NCBI GenBank assembly: GCA_945870175.1
Contig: CAMBRJ010000045.1
Span: 1 to 11,778, forward strand
Reading direction: 5' to 3'
Origin: Gemmatimonas phototrophica
Lineage (GTDB): Bacteria > Gemmatimonadota > Gemmatimonadetes > Gemmatimonadales > Gemmatimonadaceae
DNA length: 11,778 nt
Shown here: positions 6,644 through 11,778 of the stretch, in pieces
Layout of the letters: every line of letters starts with the position of its first letter
Position numbering within the stretch: position 1 is the first letter of the stretch
Program-made: the position numbers and the translations under genes
Notes under the pieces: generated by a model
Seen by the model: the letters and a program-made list of their open reading frames with translations, nothing else
Databases searched by the model: none
Told to the model about the DNA's origin: nothing

Positions 6644-6775
6644 CGCAACAGCCAGAACACGGAGAACACGGATTGCACGGAACCAACACAGATAAGCAAA
6701 ACGCGCAGTCTGCTTATCCGTGTTGGTTCCGTGCAATCCGTGCAATCCGTGCTCTCCGTGTTCTGGCTGTTAGCG
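6644..6775. repeat. large palindromic element, copy 2
   Basis: The core 6651-6767 has the same ends as copies 1 and 3 (GCCAGAACACGGA and its complement). The inner arms contain GGATTGCACGGAACCAACAC followed by a GATAAGC block; both arms carry this same middle sequence. The right arm has a tandem duplication of the 10-base unit TTGCACGGAT, which makes it longer. Only a trace of the flanking hexamers is present (CGCAACAG on the left, CTGTTAGCG on the right). It starts right after the ABC-F stop and would form a very strong RNA hairpin, so it probably marks the end of the ABC-F transcript. Confidence 0.9.
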
Positions 6776-6796
6776 ATCACGCGGTGCACTGATCAG

Positions 6797-6826
6797 GCAG
6801 GGGTGCAACTTCCGTTGCACCCCTGC
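6797..6826. promoter_or_regulatory. 13-bp perfect hairpin just upstream of the outer-membrane gene
   Basis: Arms GCAGGGGTGCAAC and GTTGCACCCCTGC pair perfectly around a TTCC loop. The structure ends 12 bases before the ATG at 6839, where a ribosome-binding site would normally lie. No T-run follows, so it is not a classic terminator. It could be an operator for a dimeric regulator, a leader hairpin limiting translation, or a second stop for read-through from element 2. A minimal ATG-TGA pair lies at 6832-6837 between the hairpin and the start. Confidence 0.5.
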
Positions 6827-6838
6827 GTACCATGTGAC

Positions 6839-9055
6839 ATGCGAATTCCCTCTTTCCTCGTTGCCGCCAGCGCGCTCACGGTGCTCGGCGCGCCCACCGC
6901 CGTCGCCGCGCAGACGGATAGCACGAAAGCCACCGCGCCCCGTGCCCTCCGCGAGCTGCTGGCCGATGCCAGCACGCGGAATGTGCTCCCGCCCGCCTTG
7001 ATCAGTTTCACGTCGCACGTCGAGACGGAGATCTCCGTGTTGCTGCGACGCGAAGAGGGCAATGAAGCGGTGGCGGCGGTGGAGCAGGTGGCGAGTACGC
7101 TCAAGTGGAATCGCACCGGTTTCTACGATCAACGCATCGTCGGCTATCGCGCGCAGCAGACCGGCGCCAACGTCTCGATGCTCTCGGTGTTCCAGACTGG
7201 CTGGCTCAATCCGGTGTTGTACGGCAACCGGTTGCGTGTGCGCTCCGGATCGTCGCGCCGCACGCCCCCCGGTCGCCCCAGCACGCGCAACGACGTCGCC
7301 GACACGCTTCCAGCCGTTCATCCGCTGGCGGTCGATCGCGAGCAGTACTACCGCTACTCGGGTGGCGACACGATCGTGACCGTCCGCGCCGGTGATCGCG
7401 TGATTCCCATCGCGCATGTGCGCGTGCAGCCACGCAGCGATATCACCGGGTCGGTGGTGCTGTTCGACGGCGAGATGGATCTCGACGCGTCACGCGGCAC
7501 ACTGGTGCGCCTGCGCGGCTACTTCGTGCGCGTGAACGCCCCGCGCCGCGGGATGATCGCGTCGCTGGGCGATGCCGTCGCCTTCGTGGAATACGAGAAC
7601 GGCGAACGCAACGGCGAGTACTGGCTACCGGCCAAGCAGCGCATTGAACTGCAGGCCACGTTTCCGGGATTGGGCGACGGTCGCGCCGTGGTCCGCATCG
7701 TGTCGCGCTTCTCGCAGATGCAGGTGAACGATACGGTGCTCGATGCGCGCACACTCGCTGCCGCCGACTCACTGCGCGCGCTGTCGCGCCGCCGTCTCTC
7801 ATTTACGAACCCCGATTCGCTCGGACGCTACGGCGCCTGGCAAGCCGACGTCGGCGTGCTCTCCCTCGGCATGCACTCCGACGACTTCAATGACATCGGC
7901 CCCGACCGCTGGCGCTCCACCGGCGCCCCACGCCTCGACTACACGGTGCCGCGCGCCAGCGACGCGTTCCACTTCAATCGCGTGGAAGGCGTATACACGG
8001 GAACGGGCATCAAGTGGTCGCTGCGCGATCTCGCCCCGGGCGTCGTGGTGCGCGCCAATGCGGGCTGGGCCTGGAATGAAGGCACGGCGCGTGGCCGCCT
8101 CTCGGTGGAGCGCAAGCGCGGCAACACCACGCTCGAAGTGCGCGCTGGCCGCTCGCTCGACAACACCAACGATTTCCGCGTGCCGCTCGATTCTGGCAAC
8201 ACCATCGGTGCCCTGTTCGCCTCGCAGGACCCGTACGATTATGTGGACCGCCGCAGCGCCACGATGGCCGCCGTGCGCACGACTGGCGCGCGCCGAGTGC
8301 TGACGCGCGTGGAGTTCGGCGTGGCCGACGACCGCTATCGCCCCGCGTCGTACCGGCGCAGTCCATTCGGTGGCGAGGCGTATCGCGAGAACCGCCGCCT
8401 TGACCAAGGCCGCTATGTGCGCACCGCCGCGTTGATCGAGTGGCATCCGGATTTCAGCGCCGAATTCGCCAAGCCCGGCGTGGGCGCACGCCTCTCGTAC
8501 GAGCGCGGCGATGGTACGTTGCAGTGGCAGCGGGCCGAGATCCGCGCCACGGCGCGCCAGCCGTTCGGTCCGTTCGTGGCGCTGGCCCGCGCTGACGTGG
8601 GAGCGGTGTTCGGCGCGCGCATTCCGCCGCAACAGCTGTTCGAGCTGGGCAAGTTCCAGAATCTCCCCGGCTACGAAGATAAGGAGTTCGCTGGCTCACG
8701 CGCCGCCGTGCTGCGCGCCTCGCTGCAGTACACGAGCCCATATTTCCGTCAGCCGATTCGCGCCGGTCGCTTCTTTTTACCGGCGTTGGCTCCGGGCTTG
8801 AGCGTGGGTGTGCAGAGTGGCTGGGCCGACGCCGTGAGCAACGCGGCGCGCACCAGCATCGAACGACTCGGCGCGCCGATCGATAGCACGCTGCTGGCCA
8901 GTTGGGCGCCGGTCGCACGCCCCACCGATGGTATCCGCGCGTCGCTCACGGCGGGCTTGCGTCTGTTCTCGGGCGGCGTGTTCGTTGGTGCGACACGCAA
9001 GGTGGATCAGGCGGCGCCGTGGAAGGCCCTCGTCACGTTTGGACAACAGTGGTGA
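6839..9055 (+). CDS. exported outer-membrane beta-barrel protein (DUF5686/BamA-like style)
   Basis: Protein of 738 residues with a signal peptide, MRIPSFLVAASALTVLGAP up to about residue 24 (AVAAQ). A soluble N-terminal part (about 25-320) follows, with beta-rich stretches such as ITGSVVLFDGEMDLD and NGEYWLPAKQRIELQATF. The remainder consists of alternating amphipathic strands typical of a barrel. It ends FGQQW, with the C-terminal aromatic residue expected of outer-membrane proteins. LPGYEDKEFAGSRAAVLR (from residue 609) resembles the RGY-type loop and following strand of Omp85-like barrels. The whole resembles DUF5686-type surface proteins; I could not confirm this by search. ATG 6839 is chosen because it starts exactly at the signal peptide; an upstream in-frame ATG at 6731 lies inside palindromic element 2. 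Substrate and function are unknown. Confidence 0.75.
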   Translation: MRIPSFLVAASALTVLGAPTAVAAQTDSTKATAPRALRELLADASTRNVLPPALISFTSHVETEISVLLRREEGNEAVAAVEQVASTLKWNRTGFYDQRIVGYRAQQTGANVSMLSVFQTGWLNPVLYGNRLRVRSGSSRRTPPGRPSTRNDVADTLPAVHPLAVDREQYYRYSGGDTIVTVRAGDRVIPIAHVRVQPRSDITGSVVLFDGEMDLDASRGTLVRLRGYFVRVNAPRRGMIASLGDAVAFVEYENGERNGEYWLPAKQRIELQATFPGLGDGRAVVRIVSRFSQMQVNDTVLDARTLAAADSLRALSRRRLSFTNPDSLGRYGAWQADVGVLSLGMHSDDFNDIGPDRWRSTGAPRLDYTVPRASDAFHFNRVEGVYTGTGIKWSLRDLAPGVVVRANAGWAWNEGTARGRLSVERKRGNTTLEVRAGRSLDNTNDFRVPLDSGNTIGALFASQDPYDYVDRRSATMAAVRTTGARRVLTRVEFGVADDRYRPASYRRSPFGGEAYRENRRLDQGRYVRTAALIEWHPDFSAEFAKPGVGARLSYERGDGTLQWQRAEIRATARQPFGPFVALARADVGAVFGARIPPQQLFELGKFQNLPGYEDKEFAGSRAAVLRASLQYTSPYFRQPIRAGRFFLPALAPGLSVGVQSGWADAVSNAARTSIERLGAPIDSTLLASWAPVARPTDGIRASLTAGLRLFSGGVFVGATRKVDQAAPWKALVTFGQQW

Positions 9056-9077
9056 GCGGATGCTACGAACCGCTTGG

Positions 9078-9110
9078 CCGCGGATTGCACGGATGACCGC
9101 GGATGAGCAC
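9078..9110. repeat. single-arm remnant related to the palindromic elements
   Basis: Contains CCGCGGATTGCACGGATGA and a second CCGCGGATGAGCAC, sharing the GGATTGCACGGAT phrase with element 2. Only one arm is present, with no GCCAGAACACGG end. It lies 22 bases after the outer-membrane gene stop, again downstream of a plus-strand gene, and looks like a degraded or solo copy of a related repeat. Confidence 0.55.
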
Positions 9111-9133
9111 GTTGACGACGACGAGTGCTCGTC
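9102..9133. terminator. hairpin after the outer-membrane gene
   Basis: Nine-base stem, GATGAGCAC with GTGCTCGTC (one G-T pair), around a 14-base loop. A short TTT and AATT stretch begins about eight bases later. It sits 46 bases after the stop codon and 36 bases before the next start. It is a plausible but weak terminator. Confidence 0.35.
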
Positions 9134-9169
9134 GCCCGCGTTTCAATTCGTATCTGAACCCGTCGATCC

Positions 9170-9730
9170 ATGTCCGTAGCACGAACTGTCGACCTGCACA
9201 TCCGCCTCAAGCGGCACTCCGATGGTTCGGTGTCGCTCACCTGTACGCGCCGCGACGGGTCAGTCACATGGCAGCGGCAGAACGGGCCGACCGCACTCGT
9301 GATGCCCGCCCACGACCTCGCGCACTTCGCGGTTGAGAGCACGCTCGGCTTTCGTTCCGGCTTCTACGGGCTGCTGACCGATGGATGGGAGATTACCGAC
9401 TTCGCCACGCCGTGGCCGCGCGGGCCGATCCCCGACGAAGCGTTAGTCGTGGAGCTGATCGTGGGCTTATTCGATGCGGAACGTCGGCAGGGTGAGGCGA
9501 TGACCGCCGAGGCGTTTCAGAGGCAGGCAGAGCAGTACGTGGCGTCGCGACTGGCGGTGGGAAAGAAGATGCCCGAGGGGCTGCGTTGGCTTACCGATGC
9601 CGAGCTCGAGCGTGTGCGCGCTCGGCGGGATGATCTGCTGGCGCAGTGGACGGCCATGCCATCGGGCAGTGCACTGGAGCTGGCATTCGTTCGCGTGTTC
9701 GCGGGTGAGCGCGGTGGCGCGCATAATTGA
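9170..9730 (+). CDS. conserved-looking protein of unknown function with HxxxHxxxE motif
   Basis: Soluble protein of 186 residues without signal peptide or membrane segment. The N-terminal 45 residues look like beta strands (VDLHIRLKRHSDGSVSLTCTRRDGSVTW). Next comes a helix containing HDLAHFAVE (48-56), in which His48, His52 and Glu56 lie one helical turn apart on the same face. GFRSGFYGLLTDGWEITDF follows, and the C-terminal half is helical and charged. I have a sense that HDLxHxxVE proteins of this size are widespread and uncharacterised; no function can be assigned. A metal site is possible by geometry only. It precedes the exported DinB-fold gene by 91 bases. The start has no clear ribosome-binding site but gives the natural beginning of the fold. 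Confidence 0.75.
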   Translation: MSVARTVDLHIRLKRHSDGSVSLTCTRRDGSVTWQRQNGPTALVMPAHDLAHFAVESTLGFRSGFYGLLTDGWEITDFATPWPRGPIPDEALVVELIVGLFDAERRQGEAMTAEAFQRQAEQYVASRLAVGKKMPEGLRWLTDAELERVRARRDDLLAQWTAMPSGSALELAFVRVFAGERGGAHN

Positions 9731-9821
9731 ATTCGTACCGTTCAGGCAGGAGTCGCCTGTTTCCGTTCGTATCCCAAACGTGTCAGCAGCCCACACCACT
9801 TCTTCCCTTACGAGACTCCCC

Positions 9822-10367
9822 ATGCATCCCACCCATCGCGTGCTCACCGCAGCGCTGATCGCTGCCACCACGGCCATCGTAGCAGTCCCCAGCACCGCTG
9901 CCGCTCAGGCCCCGAAGGACCCCACCATGGCGGCACTGTATTCGAACTGGCAGGGGATGATCGACAACATCACGAAGGCGGCCGACGAGATGACGGAGGC
10001 CAACTATGCGTACAAGCCGGTGGCCACCGTGCGCAGCTTCGGTGAGCTGATCGGACATGTGGCGGGCACGCAGGATCTGATCTGCGCGGCGGTGCTGGGG
10101 GAGAAGGTGCCGGCCGAAGACGCCATCGAGAAAACGGCCAAGACCAAGGCGGCGATCGTGGCCGCACTCAAGGCCTCCACGGCGCATTGTGCGAAGGCCT
10201 ACAACATTCCGGCGGCGTCGGGTTCGGCCATGGTCGACATGTTCGGGTCGAAGAGCACCAAGTTCGCCGCCCTCACGCTCAACGCGGTGCATGACGGGGA
10301 GCACTACGGCAACATCGTGACGTACATGCGCATGAAGGGGATGATCCCGCCGTCGAGCAAACGCTGA
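9822..10367 (+). CDS. exported DinB-family (DUF664-like) protein
   Basis: Four-helix-bundle metalloprotein of the DinB/YfiT superfamily, 181 residues, sent out of the cytoplasm. The N-terminus MHPTHRVLTAALIAATTAI ending in TAAAQA (about residue 30) is a signal peptide. The mature part holds the three conserved histidines: His79 in ELIGHVAG, and His157 and His161 in NAVHDGEHYGN, the usual metal-binding set. Family members include thiol-dependent transferases (bacillithiol- or mycothiol-linked) and many of unknown activity; exported versions like this one have no assigned substrate. ATG 9822 is chosen because it starts the signal peptide; the frame is open back to 9597 but that part overlaps the preceding gene. 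It is followed after 31 bases by the aminotransferase gene on the same strand. Confidence 0.88.
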   Translation: MHPTHRVLTAALIAATTAIVAVPSTAAAQAPKDPTMAALYSNWQGMIDNITKAADEMTEANYAYKPVATVRSFGELIGHVAGTQDLICAAVLGEKVPAEDAIEKTAKTKAAIVAALKASTAHCAKAYNIPAASGSAMVDMFGSKSTKFAALTLNAVHDGEHYGNIVTYMRMKGMIPPSSKR

Positions 10368-10378
10368 TCAGCACGCGA

Positions 10379-10388
10379 TAACGCGTTA
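10379..10388. promoter_or_regulatory. TAACGCGTTA palindrome before the aminotransferase start
   Basis: Perfect 10-base palindrome ending 10 bases before ATG 10399. In a 31-base gap it could be a small operator or part of a promoter -10 region; no partner element is evident. Confidence 0.2.
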
Positions 10389-10398
10389 GTTTTGGGGG

Positions 10399-11613
10399 AT
10401 GCGCACTCATCTCCTCGACTCGCGCCAGGGCTTCGCCGGCGACGATCTGATCTTCACGCTCAACGCGGCCGCCCAGCACCGGGCGGCCACGGGCGCGCCG
10501 GTTATCAACGCCACCGTCGGCGCCTTGCTCGACGACCACGGCAAGCTGGTGGTGCACGACAGCGTGATGGCGCTCTGGCGCGAACTCACGCCCATGGAGA
10601 TCGCGCCCTACGCGCCGATCGCCGGTGACCCGGCCTTCCTGCTGGCGCTCACGCAGCGGCACTGGCCGCAGCTCACGAGCCCCGGCGTGGCCGTGGCGAC
10701 GCCCGGGGGATCGGGGGCGCTGGCGCTCACGCTCAAGAACTTCGTGGAGCGCGGTCAGGCCATCCTCACCGCGGCGCCCTTCTGGGGCCCGTACGCCACC
10801 ATCACGGCCGAAGCGGCCGTGCGTCTGGAAACGGCCCCGTATCCGGCGCCCGGCGAAGCGCTCGACGTGGGCGCGTGGGAAGCCAAGGCGCGCGATCTGC
10901 TCGAGGAGCAGGGGCGGTTGCTGGTGTGGCTCAACGACCCGTGCCACAACCCCACCGGTCGCAGCCTGTCGCGCGACGATCGCCGCACGCTGCTGTCGAT
11001 GCTGCGCGACATCGCGTCGCAGGGCCCCGTCACGCTGCTGCTGGATTTCGCGTATCTCGACTACGCGCGCGATCCCAACGACGTGCGCGAGGCGCTCGAG
11101 GACTACGCGGCGTTCGGGGCCGAACAGGCGGTGCTGGTGTGCGCGAGTCTGAGCCTCAGCAAGGCGTTCACGCTGTACGGATCACGCGCCGGGGCACTGG
11201 TGTTTCCGTGGAGCGGCGACCCCGCGCTGAAAGGCGCGCTGGTGTCGAGCTGCCGTGGCACGTGGAGCAATTGCGCGCGTGCCCCCATGAGCGTGCTGCT
11301 GCGCATGACCAAGAGCGAAACCGCGCAGGCCGCATTAGCCGCCGAACATGCGCATTGGCGCCGTGTGCTCACGGAACGCGTGGTGGCGCTCGACGCGGCG
11401 CTCAAAGCCGAAGGACTTCCCGGCGCGCCGTGGGACGGCGGCTTCTTCGTGACCTTGCCGGCACCGCCGGATCCGTTCGCGGTGTGCAAGACGCTTCAGG
11501 CCGCCGACGTATTCGTGGTGCCGATGCCGGAGGGGCTGCGCGTCGGCGTATGTGGGATGAAGGCCGCGGATACGGTGCGGTTTGCGAAGGCGTATGCGGC
11601 GAGCATTGCTTAG
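10399..11613 (+). CDS. class I/II PLP-dependent aminotransferase (AspC/TyrB-related)
   Basis: Cytosolic fold-type I aminotransferase of 404 residues, likely moving an amino group between an aspartate- or aromatic-type amino acid and 2-oxoglutarate. Visible active-site elements are TPGGSGALAL (101-110, phosphate-binding turn), Trp129 in PFWGPY (ring stacking), NDPCHNPTG with Asn184, LLLDFAYLDY with Asp216 (pyridine nitrogen) and Tyr219, SLSK with Lys255 (Schiff base), YGSRAG with Arg263 (PLP phosphate), and GLRVGVCGM with Arg381 (substrate carboxylate). The length fits the family (about 400). The second substrate arginine that makes AspC specific for dicarboxylates is not obvious, so the substrate is open. 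The G-run directly before the ATG is too close to act as a normal ribosome-binding site. Palindromic element 3 follows the stop by 19 bases. Confidence 0.92.
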   Translation: MRTHLLDSRQGFAGDDLIFTLNAAAQHRAATGAPVINATVGALLDDHGKLVVHDSVMALWRELTPMEIAPYAPIAGDPAFLLALTQRHWPQLTSPGVAVATPGGSGALALTLKNFVERGQAILTAAPFWGPYATITAEAAVRLETAPYPAPGEALDVGAWEAKARDLLEEQGRLLVWLNDPCHNPTGRSLSRDDRRTLLSMLRDIASQGPVTLLLDFAYLDYARDPNDVREALEDYAAFGAEQAVLVCASLSLSKAFTLYGSRAGALVFPWSGDPALKGALVSSCRGTWSNCARAPMSVLLRMTKSETAQAALAAEHAHWRRVLTERVVALDAALKAEGLPGAPWDGGFFVTLPAPPDPFAVCKTLQAADVFVVPMPEGLRVGVCGMKAADTVRFAKAYAASIA

Positions 11614-11630
11614 GCGAGAGAGATCGCTCA

Positions 11631-11766
11631 CTGCCAGAACACGGATGACACCGATTGAAATGAAACAACACGGATAAGCCAAAAGCGCTTTTGGCTTATC
11701 CGTGTTGTTTTCGTGTAATCCGTGGTCTCCGTGTTCTGGCAGTTGCCGTTGCTGTTGCTGTTACGG
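11631..11766. repeat. large palindromic element, copy 3, with TTGCNG hexamers
   Basis: The core 11633-11740 has the same ends as copies 1 and 2. The centre is a perfect 48-base palindrome with no loop (11663-11710), reading out from AAAAGCGCTTTT to the GGATAAGCC arms. The right side carries four hexamers, TTGCCG, TTGCTG, TTGCTG and TTACGG (11743-11766); the left side carries none. It starts 19 bases after the aminotransferase stop. It may continue past the window. Confidence 0.9.
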
Positions 11767-11778
11767 TCTCACGAAAGC

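Noticed and set aside
3739..6789. 1016-codon minus-strand open frame
   Set aside because: It runs antisense through the well-supported acyltransferase and ABC-F genes and ends in repeat element 2. Its low-complexity Arg/His/Ala-rich translation is typical of antisense reading in GC-rich DNA.
6731..6838. N-terminal extension of the outer-membrane gene from ATG 6731
   Set aside because: The extension translates palindromic element 2 and the following hairpin. The signal peptide starts cleanly at ATG 6839.
9597..9821. N-terminal extension of the DinB gene
   Set aside because: It overlaps the end of the preceding gene and would bury the signal peptide 75 residues inside the protein.
1501..11740. 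CRISPR-like interpretation of the repeats
   Set aside because: The copies are about 5 kb apart, palindromic and without regular spacers or cas genes.

Overview
This is a GC-rich bacterial chromosomal window with ordinary, non-mobile gene content. The codon usage is strongly GC3-biased. Several genes have secretion signals, and an outer-membrane barrel protein ends in an aromatic residue, so the host is a didermal (Gram-negative type) bacterium. The gene types, the lack of clear Shine-Dalgarno sequences at nearly every start, and the dispersed 'aacacGGATaag / ccGTGttctgg' palindromes suggest a soil or freshwater lineage such as Gemmatimonadota (Gemmatimonas-like). That assignment is an inference from style and could not be tested by a search.

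Layout. (1) 1-1464: a divergent pair with only 47 bases between the starts. On the minus strand is a 3'-truncated alpha/beta hydrolase (nucleophile elbow GESFGG). On the plus strand is a two-helix membrane protein with a left-handed beta-helix (hexapeptide) acyltransferase domain. (2) 1465-1740: the first large palindromic element, bordered by hexanucleotide arrays, then a possible operator. (3) 1741-2878: yedI (DUF808 inner-membrane protein), convergent with a small minus-strand gene for a 55-residue Lys/Arg-rich peptide; a 20-base perfect palindrome separates their stops. (4) 3068-4495: a PlsC-type membrane acyltransferase with an altered motif III. (5) 4553-6642: a Uup/EttA-like ABC-F ATPase, preceded by a 12-codon ORF whose stop overlaps the ABC-F start (ATGA). 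(6) 6644-6826: the second palindromic element and a 13-bp hairpin just ahead of the next gene. (7) 6839-9055: an exported outer-membrane beta-barrel protein. (8) 9170-11613: three plus-strand genes: an uncharacterised protein with an HxxxHxxxE motif, an exported DinB-fold protein with its His triad, and a fold-type I PLP aminotransferase related to AspC/TyrB. (9) 11631 to the end: the third palindromic element.

The genes do not form an obvious single pathway. Four concern the envelope or lipids: the hydrolase, the hexapeptide acyltransferase, the PlsC-like protein and the outer-membrane barrel. One is translational (ABC-F) and one is metabolic (the aminotransferase).

The most distinctive signal is the family of about 110-base imperfect palindromes. 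All three copies sit 8 to 36 bases after the stop codon of a plus-strand gene. They share the same outer and inner sequence blocks, have arms that tend to match each other within a copy, and carry variable-length TTGCNG hexamer arrays outside the arms. A fourth single-arm remnant lies after the outer-membrane gene. They look like mobile or actively copied 3'-end hairpins. No RNA gene, CRISPR array, transposase or complete insertion sequence was found.
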